A DNA stretch of 64,000 nt from Pseudomonas sp. BGr12 (GCF_030272895.1 NZ_JALRNF010000011.1:75026-139025); one strand, 5' to 3'. Positions 1-9,440 are shown, counted from the first letter of the stretch. Notes: generated by a model not told the origin, from the letters alone. Translations and numbers: made by a program.

Positions 1-2300
1 GCCAGCAGGTCCTTGGCCGAGTTGTAGGCGACTTCCACCGCCGGACGATCCAGTTGCCCCTGGTGGGCTTTTTCCAGGGTCAGTTCGAGCATGCCGAGGA
101 TGGCGTTCATCGGTGTGCGGATTTCGTGGCTGATGGTGGCCAGAAAAGTGCTTTTGGCCCGGTTGGCGTCGTCGGCCTGCTGTTTGGCCAGGCTCAGGTC
201 CTGGATCAGCTGACGCCGTTCGCTGATATCGATCCAGCCGCCGATGATGCCCTGGACCTCGCCCAGCGAGTCACGGTAGGGCAGGATCCAGTGGTAGATG
301 GTCATCGCCTTGTCGTTGAGCAGCAGCGGGCGGTCGACGATCAGTGGCAGGCCCTCGCGCATCACCTGCTGGTAGTCGGCCTGGATCTGGCTGGCATGGC
401 AGCTGTCCCCCAGGGCGCAGTGCTGGATACCCTTGCCGAGGACTTCATCGAGCGTCAGTTGCAGCGCCTCCAGGTAGCTGTCGTTGCAGCTCTGCAAGAG
501 CCCCTGGCGGTCACGGACGTACATTGGATGAGGTGTGCCGTTGAGCAGTGCGCGCATGAACTCGAGCTGGTCGCCCAGGGCACGCTCGGCAGCCTCGCGT
601 TGTTTGATCTGGTGGCGCATCCAGGCGTTCCAGGCCAGTGACAACAGCAGCAGCAAACTGGTACCCAGGATGATCTGCAGGATCAGGTGCTGGTACTTTC
701 GCCAGTAGGCATCGGTTTCGGTGCTGTAGCCACGCCAGCGGCTGTTGATGATGCCCAGTTCCTCGGGCGCGATGCTCAGCAGTGCCTTGTCCAGGATCGA
801 GGCCAGCTCCTGTGCGCCCCGTGCGGTCGCCATCGAGAAGGTTGCAGGCTCCGCACCCACCGAAGTACGGATGGTCAGGTCGCTCTGCGAGGCCAGGCTG
901 AAATTGGCGTTGATCAGTGCGGTGATGGCCGCATCGACATGACCGCTGGCGAGCAGTGAGGTAGAGAAGTAGGTGCTTTCGGTTTCTACCAGCTGGATAC
1001 CGGGCACGCGCTTGCGCAGGTCGTCGACCAGGGGGCTGTCGCGGGTCAGGGCCACCCGGCGTCCCTGCAACTGCTCCAGGGACATGGGCTGATCCGCACC
1101 CTGACGGGTCAGCAGTACATAGGAGTTCTCCAGGTACGGGCGGCTGATCGCCAGGGTGCTTGCCCGCCGCAGGCTGGGGGAAATGGCAGCAATCACATCG
1201 GCCTGGCCGTGGTTCAGGCGAGCGATCATGTCGCTGATGCCGCTGGCGCGTTGCACTTGAAAGCGCAGGCCGGTGCGCAGGCGAATCAGCTCGAGCAGGT
1301 CGGCGGCAATCCCGCGAAAGTTACCGGCACTGTCAAAGAACGTCAGCGGTGCGGCGGTTTCGTTGACCACTACCCGTACCACCGGGTGCTCTGCCAGCCA
1401 GCGCTCCTCGCGCTGGGAGAGCTGTAGCTTGCGGTCGGTCAGCAACACATCGCTGCCAGCGCTCCAGCGCTTGAAAATGTCTTCGCGCACGCTGCTGGGA
1501 ATGTTGTCGAGGGTGTTGTTGATCAGCTGCAACAAGACCCGATTGCTCTGCTGCACGGCAAAGCTGAAACCCACCGGCTCGTGCTTGCCGAAATTGGCCA
1601 TCTTGACGTTCTGCAAGTGGCCCTGGTTGATCAGGTAGTGGGTGGAAATGGTATCGCCGAGAAAGACATCGGCCTGATCGAAAGCCACGGCATTGAGGGC
1701 ATTCTGGTAGGAGGGGTAGGACTGGATGGTGGCCTTGGGGTAACTGCTGCGAACCTCTTCCAGGGGCAGGTAGTGATAGACCATGCTCAGGCGCAGGCCA
1801 GCCATCCCGGTGTCCAGGGGGCGGCTTTCGTTCTCGCGGGTGACCAGCACCGGTTGATCCACCGCGTAAGGCCTGGAAAGCACCACCCCCGGGGTGGCGG
1901 CCTCGAAGCCATTGGCACTGCCGAGCAGGTCGATCCGTCCCTGGGTCAGCGCCTTGACCGCCTCCTGGCGGCTGGCAAAGCGCCGCACCTGGATCTGCAT
2001 GCCCAACGCGCGTCCCAGGATGCCGGCAAAGTCTGCTGTCATGCCTTCGTAGTCACGGCCACTGGCCGTCATGTCGAATGGCGGGTAGTCCGGTGCCGAG
2101 GTACCGAGCACCAATTGCCCTTTGCGTTCGATCCAGTGCCGTTGCGATGCGCTCAGGGGCAGGGTCACACTTGTCGCTCCTGAGCGGCTGAGCAACTGGT
2201 ACTGGCCTGCCGGGGCCTCTTCGGCCTGTGCCGGCAATCCCGAAAACAGCCCGGCAACGACACTGAGCAGGCACAGCAACACCAGGTTGCGGCTAGGCAT
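1..2300 (-). CDS. BvgS/EvgS-type hybrid sensor histidine kinase (3' part outside window)
   Basis: Membrane sensor kinase that should sense a signal through its periplasmic part and pass phosphate to the adjacent regulator. Residues 1-766 are inside the window. They read as a signal peptide (about 1-26), two consecutive solute-binding (SBP_bac_3, Venus-flytrap) domains at about 50-275 and 290-515, one membrane segment at about 541-562, a PAS domain at about 575-700, then the histidine kinase H-box ATISHEIRTPMN with His725. The ATPase domain and any receiver and Hpt domains of the BvgS family would lie beyond base 1. The start ATG is 8 bases after the stop of the regulator gene, so the two form an operon in the order bvgA-bvgS. 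The ligand is unknown; the family assignment is firm, the name bvgS would be a guess. Confidence 0.9.
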   Translation of the reverse strand, partial: MPSRNLVLLCLLSVVAGLFSGLPAQAEEAPAGQYQLLSRSGATSVTLPLSASQRHWIERKGQLVLGTSAPDYPPFDMTASGRDYEGMTADFAGILGRALGMQIQVRRFASRQEAVKALTQGRIDLLGSANGFEAATPGVVLSRPYAVDQPVLVTRENESRPLDTGMAGLRLSMVYHYLPLEEVRSSYPKATIQSYPSYQNALNAVAFDQADVFLGDTISTHYLINQGHLQNVKMANFGKHEPVGFSFAVQQSNRVLLQLINNTLDNIPSSVREDIFKRWSAGSDVLLTDRKLQLSQREERWLAEHPVVRVVVNETAAPLTFFDSAGNFRGIAADLLELIRLRTGLRFQVQRASGISDMIARLNHGQADVIAAISPSLRRASTLAISRPYLENSYVLLTRQGADQPMSLEQLQGRRVALTRDSPLVDDLRKRVPGIQLVETESTYFSTSLLASGHVDAAITALINANFSLASQSDLTIRTSVGAEPATFSMATARGAQELASILDKALLSIAPEELGIINSRWRGYSTETDAYWRKYQHLILQIILGTSLLLLLSLAWNAWMRHQIKQREAAERALGDQLEFMRALLNGTPHPMYVRDRQGLLQSCNDSYLEALQLTLDEVLGKGIQHCALGDSCHASQIQADYQQVMREGLPLIVDRPLLLNDKAMTIYHWILPYRDSLGEVQGIIGGWIDISERRQLIQDLSLAKQQADDANRAKSTFLATISHEIRTPMNAILGMLELTLEKAHQGQLDRPAVEVAYNSAKDLL

Positions 2301-2308
2301 TGGCTGCC

Positions 2309-2935
2309 TCAAACCAGTGCATTGCGTTTGGCCACTTCAATCAGTTCGACAAGGGAGCCGGCCTTGAGCTTTTGCATCAGGCGCTTCTTGTAGGTACTGA
2401 CGGTCTTGTTGCTGAGAAACATGCCCTGGGCTATTTCCTTGTTGCTTCGACCCTGGGCAAATAATTGTAATACCATGAGTTCCCGGTCGTTGACCTGCTT
2501 GAACAGTTCCAGTTCGCCGGGCGATTCATCAGGAAGATGTGGGTGGGTGATTGCCTGGCTTGGGAAGTAGTTGTAACCGGACAATACCGCTTTTATTGCA
2601 CTGAGCAATTCGCTCAGGTCTTCCTGCTTGCACACATAGCCGGCGGCACCGGAATGCATGCAACGTATGGCGAACAATGCCGGTGACTGCGCGGTCAATA
2701 CCAGGATTTTCAGAGGGATGGCCATGCTATGGAAACGCGACAGCACCTCAAGGCCGTCGAGCCGGGGAATGCTGATGTCGAGGATGATCAGGTCCGGCAT
2801 GCATTCACGAACCATCTGCATGGCATCCACGCCGTTGTCCGACTCTCCGATCACGCGATAGCCTTCATTCTCCAGAAGCATGCGCACTGCCAGGCGAATG
2901 ACCGGGTGATCGTCGATAATGAATACAGAATGCAT
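2309..2935 (-). CDS. NarL/BvgA-type response regulator
   Basis: DNA-binding response regulator of 208 residues. The receiver domain (about 3-118) has the acidic pair DD at 8-9 and the phospho-acceptor Asp53 (ILDISIP); a LuxR-type helix-turn-helix follows at about 145-205 with the family pattern GRSNKEIAQGMFLSNKTVSTY. The reading frame is open for 13 codons upstream, but ATG at 2935 begins the expected receiver strand (MHSVFIIDDH) and has GGAAAG before it. It is the first gene of the operon with the BvgS-like sensor. Codon use is somewhat more AT-rich than in most neighbours, and the upstream spacer is clearly AT-rich. Confidence 0.92.
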   Translation of the reverse strand: MHSVFIIDDHPVIRLAVRMLLENEGYRVIGESDNGVDAMQMVRECMPDLIILDISIPRLDGLEVLSRFHSMAIPLKILVLTAQSPALFAIRCMHSGAAGYVCKQEDLSELLSAIKAVLSGYNYFPSQAITHPHLPDESPGELELFKQVNDRELMVLQLFAQGRSNKEIAQGMFLSNKTVSTYKKRLMQKLKAGSLVELIEVAKRNALV

Positions 2936-3238
2936 GGTGAACTTTCCAGGTAAGGTGCAAAGATGAATCAGCACCTTAGCGCAGATAGAACGGGTCGGAC
3001 ATTGAGGTGGGGGTGGGTAAGTGTTATATGGGAAAATTCCTACTTTAAATAAAGGGAATATTTACAAGTGATAGTGTGATTTAAAGTTGTCAATAGTGTT
3101 ATTGGTAACGGGGGGTTTCCAAATATTCAGCATGTTTAACCTGTTAAGCGTGTTGTAGTCATAGTTCATTGGCAGGCGCATGCAAGAAATGGCCAGGTCG
3201 ACACCTGTTGCTGGCAGGTGGCCCCGGCCTTTCATCGG
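2936..3238. other. AT-rich intergenic spacer upstream of the BvgA-like gene
   Basis: About 300 bases without a gene, between the promoter side of the two-component operon and the 3' end of dgt. Bases 3001-3160 are markedly AT-rich compared with the rest of the window. It should contain the promoter of the two-component operon; I cannot pick the -10 and -35 with confidence and see no REP or terminator. Confidence 0.6.
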
Positions 3239-4570
3239 TTACACCGGACTCGAACGGCCGGTCATCTCGCGGGCCATTTCGCTGGCATAGCTATCGGTCA
3301 TCCCGGCAATGAAATCGATCATGCGCAGGAACGACGTGTGCAAAGAGGCCGAAGGGCTGGGGGCATTGTTGCCGAGCAGGTCGAGAATTCGCCGGCTCTT
3401 GAACGAAGGCGTACGCCCTCCATATTGTTCCAGCGCCGCGCCGCAGAAGGAGTTGAGCAGGATCTCGAGGGTGGTGTAGGCGCCGATCTCGTGCAGGGTC
3501 TTGCGCTTGTCCTGGAAGATTTTCTTGCGCGCAATGTCCTTGGCCTGCAGGACGCAACGCTTGGCCGGGCCGTGCATATGCTCGACCAGGTCGCCCTGCA
3601 GTTGCCCTGCCAGCAAGGCATCCTGTTGCTCGACAAAGGCGCGGGCGGCGGCGTTGGTCAGGTGCTCGATGGCCTTGCCGCGCAGGATCGCCAGCTTGCG
3701 CCGACGCGAATCGCCAGGGCCCAGCTGGCGATAGGTTTCCGGCAGGTCGTCACCGACCAGGCTGAGCAGCAGCGACTCCACTTCCGGGTAGTCGAGCAGG
3801 TCCATTTCCAGGCCATCCTCGAGGTCGATCAGAGCGTAGCAGATGTCGTCGGCGGCCTCCATCAGGTACACCAGCGGATGGCGCGCCCAGCGGTTTTCTT
3901 CCAATTGCGGCAGGTCCAGTTTGCGGGCGATCTGTTCGAGCAGCGGCAGCTCGCTCTGGTAGCAGCCGAACTTGTGCTTCTTGTAGCCGAGGGCGTCGGC
4001 GTGGCGGGCTGTCCAGGGGTACTTGAGGTAGGTGCCAAGGGTTGCGTAGGTCAGGCGCATGCCGCCATCGAACTGGTGGTACTCCAGTTGGGTAAGGACG
4101 CGAAAGCCCTGGGCGTTGCCTTCGAAATTGAGAAAGTCGGCGCGTTCGGCCTCGCTCATGGCGTCCAGCCAGCCGCGTCCTGCGGCCTGCTGGAACCAGT
4201 GGCGAATGGCATCTTCGCCGGAGTGGCCGAAGGGTGGGTTGCCGATGTCGTGCGCCAGGCAAGCCGATTGCACGACCATGCCCAGGTCGCTCGGCTCGCA
4301 CCACTGGGGCAGTTGCTCGCGCAGGGTTTCACCCACGCGCATGCCCAGTGAGCGGCCGACGCAGCTGACTTCCAGGGAGTGGGTCAGGCGGGTGTGGATG
4401 TGGTCGTTGCTCGATACCGGGTGTACCTGGGTCTTGCGGCCCAGGCGGCGGAAGGCGCCGGAGAAGATGATCCGGTCGTGGTCCTTGTGGAAGGGGCTGC
4501 GGCCCAGTTCTTCAGGGCTGTGCAGGGGCTTGCCGAGTCGCTCGCGGGTGAGCAGGGTGTGCCAGTCCAA
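3239..4570 (-). CDS. dgt: deoxyguanosinetriphosphate triphosphohydrolase-like protein
   Basis: HD-superfamily phosphohydrolase that cleaves dNTPs (classically dGTP) to deoxynucleoside and triphosphate; cytosolic. It has 443 residues. The N-terminus reads [13 protein letters not shown], followed by the family signature [14 protein letters not shown], a first metal His in RLTHSLEV and the HD motif [14 protein letters not shown]. The frame stays open upstream for another 106 codons, but the conserved family start corresponds to a TTG codon at 4570 preceded by CGGAGAA, so TTG is taken as the start. The upstream extension overlaps a REP region and is not coding. It stands alone, on the same strand as the next genes but separated from them by REP sequences. 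Confidence 0.9.
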   Translation of the reverse strand: MDWHTLLTRERLGKPLHSPEELGRSPFHKDHDRIIFSGAFRRLGRKTQVHPVSSNDHIHTRLTHSLEVSCVGRSLGMRVGETLREQLPQWCEPSDLGMVVQSACLAHDIGNPPFGHSGEDAIRHWFQQAAGRGWLDAMSEAERADFLNFEGNAQGFRVLTQLEYHQFDGGMRLTYATLGTYLKYPWTARHADALGYKKHKFGCYQSELPLLEQIARKLDLPQLEENRWARHPLVYLMEAADDICYALIDLEDGLEMDLLDYPEVESLLLSLVGDDLPETYRQLGPGDSRRRKLAILRGKAIEHLTNAAARAFVEQQDALLAGQLQGDLVEHMHGPAKRCVLQAKDIARKKIFQDKRKTLHEIGAYTTLEILLNSFCGAALEQYGGRTPSFKSRRILDLLGNNAPSPSASLHTSFLRMIDFIAGMTDSYASEMAREMTGRSSPV

Positions 4571-4912
4571 GGCCAGTTCTCCGATACAGGGGCAGGGGGA
4601 TAGCTTCCCGTGTCGGCGGCATGGCTGCAAGTCGCTTTTTGGTGCTGGGGTTGTGCACCGGCGCTCCCATCGATCGTAGCCTGGCAGCAGCGGCCACACC
4701 TTCAGGCAATCAAGACAGTTGCTCCCACAAAGGTTCCCGGCATGCCTCGGACTCTGTGGGAGCTGCCGCCAGGCTGCGATCGGGCGCGAAGCGGCCGTAC
4801 ACCAGACCGCCTCAGTACATCTGCCCCAATGAGGTGGCCGGATTGCGACTGCTTTGCAGTCGATCGCAGGCTTCGCCTGCTCCCACAAGGGCTGTGCAGA
4901 CCGGTCCGGCGG
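4571..4912. repeat. REP/REPIN-like repeats between dgt and the YqjD-like operon
   Basis: This 340-base spacer has no gene. It holds REP-type units in both orientations: one beginning CTGTGGGAGCTGCCGCC near 4754 and its inverted partner ATCGCAGGCTTCGCCTGCTCC near 4863, plus a fragment GTTGCTCCCACAAAGG near 4719. Together they can fold into a long imperfect stem. The dgt promoter must lie at the 4571 end. Confidence 0.7.
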
Positions 4913-5239
4913 TTACTTGGTTTCGCTCTTCATGAACAGCTTGATCAGCGGAACAAGGCTGCTGCCCAGGCGAATAATCCGGCTCAGGCTGCCATTCTTC
5001 GCACCTCTGCCGGTCAGAAACCCCAACACCACCACCGCACCGATCCCCCACAAGGGCGCATGCTTGATCCCCAATCCACCCTGCAAGCTGTCACCCATTG
5101 CCCGCAAGCGCGTCAGCGGATTGAGCAGTTGCCCGGACTCATGACGGATCTCCTGCCGATGCATCTCCAGGCGCAGGCGCACCAGCGCCTTGCGCAGTTC
5201 GCGCCGGTCATTGGTTTTCGCAAGTTCAGGCAGGCTCAT
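4913..5239 (-). CDS. small protein of unknown function, third gene of the YqjD/YqjE-like operon
   Basis: Protein of 108 residues. The first 60 residues are charged and helical, rich in Arg, Leu and Glu. One hydrophobic stretch follows at about 64-77 (APLWGIGAVVVLGFLTG), then a basic tail with a second weak apolar patch. Its ATG overlaps the stop of the upstream holin-like gene (ATGA), so the two are translationally coupled. By position it matches the third member (YqjK-like) of the enterobacterial yqjDEK cluster, although I cannot show homology by sequence. Probably an inner-membrane-associated protein; no function is assigned. Confidence 0.8.
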   Translation of the reverse strand: MSLPELAKTNDRRELRKALVRLRLEMHRQEIRHESGQLLNPLTRLRAMGDSLQGGLGIKHAPLWGIGAVVVLGFLTGRGAKNGSLSRIIRLGSSLVPLIKLFMKSETK

Positions 5240-5613
5240 GGCAACAGGCGCTCCCGGTCCTTGGCCAGTTCTTCCAGGGTCGAACTGAACGGCGACGATT
5301 CATCGTGCACGGCAGCCTTCAGGCGCAAGGCGCAGAACAGTGCCGCTACACCATAGAAGACGCACAGTCCGATTACCCCGGCCAGGCGATAGCTGTCCCA
5401 CAACAGCACCAGCACCAGCGCCGACAGGGCGATCAGCAACAGCAGGGCGAACACCAGGGCAAGGCCGGCGAACAGCAACAGGCTCAGGGTTCGTGCTTTC
5501 TGCTCCTGCAACTCGATGCCGAACAGCTCGACATGACCATGCAACAGCCCGAGCACCGCAGCGCCCAGGCGTTTGCTCGACGCACCGCTGGCGCCGATCG
5601 ATTCACTTTCCAT
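5236..5613 (-). CDS. phage holin family / YqjE-type inner membrane protein
   Basis: Protein of 125 residues with an amphipathic N-terminus and two adjacent strongly hydrophobic segments at about 45-70 and 78-100, the pattern of the Holin-X/YqjE family. Despite the family name there is no lysis context; homologues accompany the ElaB/YqjD membrane protein. The stop overlaps the ATG of the next gene by four bases, and the upstream DUF883 gene ends 10 bases before this start, so all three are one operon. Confidence 0.82.
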   Translation of the reverse strand: MESESIGASGASSKRLGAAVLGLLHGHVELFGIELQEQKARTLSLLLFAGLALVFALLLLIALSALVLVLLWDSYRLAGVIGLCVFYGVAALFCALRLKAAVHDESSPFSSTLEELAKDRERLLP

Positions 5614-5623
5614 CGCCAGGACC

Positions 5624-5938
5624 TCAGCGCCGATTGGCCAGCAGGCCGATCAGAAAACCGACCCCGGCGGCGATCCCGATCGATTGCCAGGGGTTGCTCT
5701 GTACGTAGTCTTCGGTAGCGGTCAAGGCCGCCTGGCCACGCTCACGCATCGAGTCCTGGGTCAGTTGCAGGGTTTCCCGGGCACGCAGCAAGCTGTCGTG
5801 GATCTGGCTGCGCATTTCGTCAGCCTGGTCACCTGCCAGGGTGGCGGTGTGCTCGAGCAGCTTTTCGGTATCGCGTACCAGGGTCTGGAAGTCAGCCATC
5901 AAAATTTCTTGAGCAGTCTTTGCCGATTTGCTGGCCAT
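5624..5938 (-). CDS. ElaB/YqjD/DUF883 family membrane-anchored protein
   Basis: Protein of 104 residues. A long charged amphipathic helix covers about 10-80, with many Glu, Gln, Arg and Thr. A C-terminal membrane anchor follows (SIGIAAGVGFLIGLLANRR), the family hallmark of a Gly-rich helix ending in an Arg pair. In Escherichia coli, members of this family (YqjD, ElaB) are tail-anchored inner-membrane proteins that bind ribosomes in stationary phase; the same role here is inferred. First gene of a three-gene operon. Confidence 0.88.
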   Translation of the reverse strand: MASKSAKTAQEILMADFQTLVRDTEKLLEHTATLAGDQADEMRSQIHDSLLRARETLQLTQDSMRERGQAALTATEDYVQSNPWQSIGIAAGVGFLIGLLANRR

Positions 5939-6006
5939 GGGGCTCTCCCTACGGGTGTGTGGTTAATTCGAGTTGCAGGCGCTGGCGAAGGTTCAGTGCA
6001 AATCGC

Positions 6007-6021
6007 TGGTACAGCTTTTGC
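6007..6021 (+). promoter_or_regulatory. possible sigma-54 promoter for the ammonium transporter
   Basis: TGGTACAGCTTTTGC fits the sigma-54 pattern: GG and GC separated by exactly 10 bases, TGGTAC against the ideal TGGCAC, and TTGC at -12. Nitrogen-controlled expression would suit an ammonium transporter, but the site lies about 215 bases before the start codon and I found no clear NtrC site. Confidence 0.33.
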
Positions 6022-6236
6022 TTTTCCCTGGTGCGCCGGGGTCGGTGCCTGCGCCGAATATGGGCGCGCGCGTTTGCTGGCCCTGTAAACCTTAACCCAA
6101 TCCACGACAAACCCAAGGAAAAACTCCAGATATCAGCAGGATCGGCCAGGGAGGTGGCATGACGATGATCCAGGCTGGTGCAAAAAGGAGTACCTGTGCG
6201 CTGTCCTGGTGCTATTTCGAAAGGCCTGCCGACTCC

Positions 6237-7445
6237 ATGGATAATCTGCAAAGTGCGGTGGACACTCTGGTCCACGGCTCCAATACGCTGTTCATTCTGC
6301 TGGGCGCGGTCATGGTCCTGGCCATGCATGCCGGCTTCGCGTTCCTCGAAGTCGGTACCGTGCGCCACAAGAACCAGGTCAATGCCCTGTGCAAGATCCT
6401 CAGTGACTTTGCCGTCTCGACCCTGGCCTACTTCTTCGTCGGCTACTGGATCTCCTACGGCGTGAGTTTCCTGCAGCCGGCAGCGGTGCTGGGCAGCGAC
6501 CATGGCTACAGCCTGGTGAAGTTCTTTTTCCTGCTGACCTTCGCTGCCGCGATTCCGGCGATCATTTCCGGCGGGATCGCCGAACGGGCACGCTTTGCCC
6601 CGCAACTGTGCGCCACGGTACTGATCGTGGCGTTTGTCTATCCCTTCTTCGAAGGCATTGTCTGGAACGGCAACCTGGGGCTCCAAGCCTGGCTGCAGGC
6701 GCGGTTCGGTGCCAGCTTCCATGACTTTGCCGGCTCTGTGGTGGTGCACGCCATGGGCGGCTGGCTGGCCCTGGCGGCGGTGCTGTTGCTCGGTCCGCGC
6801 AATGGCCGCTACCGCGACGGCAAGCTGGTGGCGTTCGCCCCGTCCAACATCCCGTTCCTGGCCCTGGGGTCGTGGATCCTGATCGTCGGCTGGTTCGGCT
6901 TCAACGTCATGAGTGCCCAGACCCTGCAAGGGGTCAGCGGCCTGGTGGCAGTCAACTCGCTGATGGCCATGGTCGGCGGCACGGTAGCGGCCTTGCTGGT
7001 CGGTCGCAACGACCCGGGCTTTGTCCATAACGGCCCGCTGGCCGGGCTGGTGGCGGTGTGTGCAGGTTCCGACCTGATGCACCCGGTCGGCGCCCTGGCC
7101 ACCGGGGCCATCGCCGGCGCCTTGTTCGTCTGGTGTTTTACCGCGGCGCAAAACGCCTGGAAGATCGATGACGTGCTGGGTGTCTGGCCCTTGCATGGCT
7201 TGTGTGGCGTATGGGGTGGCATTGCCTGCGGGATCTTCGGCCAGACCGCGTTGGGCGGGCTGGGCGGTGTCAGCCTGATCGTACAGCTGATCGGCAGCCT
7301 GGCGGGGGTGACGGTGGCATTGATCGGCGGCTTTGCCGTGTACGGCACGATCAAGGCGCTGCATGGCCTGCGCCTGAGCCAGGAGCAGGAGTATTACGGC
7401 GCCGACCTGTCGATTCACAAGATCGGCGCCACCAGCCAGGACTGA
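6237..7445 (+). CDS. ammonium transporter, Amt/MEP family
   Basis: Polytopic inner-membrane channel for ammonium/ammonia, 402 residues with about eleven hydrophobic segments. The twin pore histidines of the family are visible: His171 in VVVHAMGGW and His320 in WPLHGLCGVWGG. The substrate-gate motif GGIAERARF and the conserved N-terminal FAFLEVGTVRHKNQVNA are also present. ATG at 6237 was chosen because the family alignment begins a few residues later; GAAAGG lies upstream. It has no adjacent glnK, unlike the classical glnK-amtB pair, and stands between a divergent small-membrane-protein operon and a convergent antiporter. A second Amt paralogue elsewhere is likely. Nitrogen control is inferred only. 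Confidence 0.93.
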   Translation: MDNLQSAVDTLVHGSNTLFILLGAVMVLAMHAGFAFLEVGTVRHKNQVNALCKILSDFAVSTLAYFFVGYWISYGVSFLQPAAVLGSDHGYSLVKFFFLLTFAAAIPAIISGGIAERARFAPQLCATVLIVAFVYPFFEGIVWNGNLGLQAWLQARFGASFHDFAGSVVVHAMGGWLALAAVLLLGPRNGRYRDGKLVAFAPSNIPFLALGSWILIVGWFGFNVMSAQTLQGVSGLVAVNSLMAMVGGTVAALLVGRNDPGFVHNGPLAGLVAVCAGSDLMHPVGALATGAIAGALFVWCFTAAQNAWKIDDVLGVWPLHGLCGVWGGIACGIFGQTALGGLGGVSLIVQLIGSLAGVTVALIGGFAVYGTIKALHGLRLSQEQEYYGADLSIHKIGATSQD

Positions 7446-7454
7446 CAGCCGTGC

Positions 7455-9440
7455 TCAGCGTCCGCCGACCAGGCGTGCTTCACAGGCGCTCAGGGCTGAC
7501 ACCGGACCGCTGAGCAACACCGCGTCGCCGGCATGCAGGCAGGTGTCGGCGCTGACGTCCAGCTCGGCACCGTCGCGTTGCACAGCCTGCAGTTCGACCC
7601 CCAGTGCTTCCAGGTCCAGGTCGGCCAGGGAGCGTCCGCAGGCGAAGGCTCCGGCGCCGAGGTTGACGGCATGCATCATCGCCTTGGGCTGGCCTTCGCT
7701 GTCTACCGGGCTGGTCTCGGCGCCCTGGTAGAAGGCGTGCAGCATGCGGTAGCGGGTCTGGCGCACCTCGTCGATGCGTTGCTGCACCAGGTTCATGGGC
7801 AGGCCCAGCATCACCAGGGCATGGGAGGCGAGCATCAGGCTCGATTCCAGCAGCTCCGGTACCACGGCGGTGGCACCGGCTGCGCGCAGCCCTTCGCGCT
7901 GGCTGTCGTCGCGGGTGCGGACCAGGATCTGAATCTGGGCATGGCGCTCGCGCGCGGCCTTGAGCACCTCCAGGGCGATGTCGGTGCCGTCCACGGCAAT
8001 CACCAGCAGGCGCGCACGCTCAAGGCCGACGGCGCTGAGCAACTCGCCCCGGCGCGAGTCGCCGTAATGCACGCAGCTTTCGCCGGCGGCGGCTTCCTGG
8101 ACACGCACGGGGTCATCGTCCAGGGCAACGAACGGAATTTCCTCGCGGCGCAGGAAACGCCCGATCGACTGGCCCACCCGGCCATAGCCACAGATCACCA
8201 CGTGACCATCGAGCGAGGCGCTCTGGGCTTCGATGGCTTGCAACTGGACTTCCTGGTTGGGCTTGCGGTGCAGGCGCAGGGCGATGCCGGGGGCGGCACG
8301 CAGCAGCAGCGGGGTGACCAGCATCGAGCAGAAGGTGGCGGCCAGCAAGAGGTTGCCGATGGCCTCGGGCAACAACTGGGTCTGTTGCATCTGGGCCATC
8401 AGGGCAAAACAGAACTCGCCCCCCTGGGCCAGGGCCAGGCCGCTGCGCCAGGCCGTCTCGGCGTCGCTGCCACGTACCCGGACCAGGGCCGCGACAACAC
8501 AACCCTTGACCACCAGCAGGCCCAGGGTGAGGGCAAGGATTTCCAGGCCATGGCTGGCGAACAGTTGCAGGTCGATGAGCATGCCGATACTGACAAAGAA
8601 CAGGCCCAGCAGGATGTCGCGAAACGGACGGATATCCGCCTCGATCTGGTGACGGTAATTGCTTTCACCCAGCAGCATGCCGGCCAGGAACGCCCCCAGT
8701 GCCGGCGACAGGCCCAGCAGGTGGGTCAACCAGGCGGTCAGCAGGACGATCACCAGCGCCAGCAACACGAACAGCTCCGCCGAGTGGGAACTGGCCACCT
8801 CGTGGAACAGGCGTGGCAGCAGCCAGCGGCTGGCCAGCAGCAGGCCGACGAAGAGGATCACGGTCTTGCCCAGGGTCAGCGGCAGGGCCCAGTACCAGGC
8901 CTGGCCGCTTTCGCCGGCAAACACCGGGACCAGGGTCAGCAACAGGACGGCGACCACGTCCTGGAACAGCAATACGCCAATGGCGTTCTGGCCATGGCTG
9001 CTGAAGATCTCACCCAGGCTGGTCAGTTCCTTGCTGACGATCGCCGTGGACGACAGCGCCAGCCCCGCGCCGAGCAGCAGGGCAGCGTTGGCCGGCATGC
9101 CCAGCAGGGCCAACAGCCCGGCCAGCAGGATCGCCGAACAGATCACCTGCAGGCTGCCCAGGCCGAACACCACATTGCGCAGGGCGAGCATCTTCGACAG
9201 GGAGAATTCCAGTCCCAGGGAAAACAGCAAGAAGACCACACCCATTTCCGCAAGGTCCGGTAGCTCTTCGCTTTCATTGACCCAGTTGAGGGCCGTCGGC
9301 CCGACAAACAGACCGACACACAGATAGCCCAGTACCGGCGGCAACTTCAGGCGCCGGAAAAAGGCGATGACGACCAGCGACGAGGCCAGGATGATCAGCA
9401 AGTTGGCAAACACAAGGGACTCCCTGTTGGAAAACTGCAA
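7455..9440 (-). CDS. CPA2 family cation:proton antiporter with RCK domain (KefB/YbaL type)
   Basis: Inner-membrane monovalent-cation/proton antiporter of 661 residues. Residues about 5-385 form 12 or so hydrophobic segments with the family motif LGYLCVGLFVGP near the start. A cytosolic NAD-binding TrkA-N (RCK) domain begins at about 413 (VVICGYGRVGQSIGRFLRR), and a TrkA-C ligand-binding domain covers roughly 560-655. This is the YbaL/KefB/KefC architecture, used for K+ efflux or pH control. It converges with the ammonium transporter, with only 9 bases between the two stops. Which ion or electrophile gates it cannot be told. Confidence 0.9.
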   Translation of the reverse strand: MQFSNRESLVFANLLIILASSLVVIAFFRRLKLPPVLGYLCVGLFVGPTALNWVNESEELPDLAEMGVVFLLFSLGLEFSLSKMLALRNVVFGLGSLQVICSAILLAGLLALLGMPANAALLLGAGLALSSTAIVSKELTSLGEIFSSHGQNAIGVLLFQDVVAVLLLTLVPVFAGESGQAWYWALPLTLGKTVILFVGLLLASRWLLPRLFHEVASSHSAELFVLLALVIVLLTAWLTHLLGLSPALGAFLAGMLLGESNYRHQIEADIRPFRDILLGLFFVSIGMLIDLQLFASHGLEILALTLGLLVVKGCVVAALVRVRGSDAETAWRSGLALAQGGEFCFALMAQMQQTQLLPEAIGNLLLAATFCSMLVTPLLLRAAPGIALRLHRKPNQEVQLQAIEAQSASLDGHVVICGYGRVGQSIGRFLRREEIPFVALDDDPVRVQEAAAGESCVHYGDSRRGELLSAVGLERARLLVIAVDGTDIALEVLKAARERHAQIQILVRTRDDSQREGLRAAGATAVVPELLESSLMLASHALVMLGLPMNLVQQRIDEVRQTRYRMLHAFYQGAETSPVDSEGQPKAMMHAVNLGAGAFACGRSLADLDLEALGVELQAVQRDGAELDVSADTCLHAGDAVLLSGPVSALSACEARLVGGR

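Noticed and set aside
4571-4888. N-terminal extension of dgt
   Set aside because: Reads through REP sequence and lacks similarity to the family; TTG 4570 fits the conserved start.
5949-7418. 489-residue minus-strand frame across the ammonium transporter
   Set aside because: Shadow; the plus frame has the transporter motifs.
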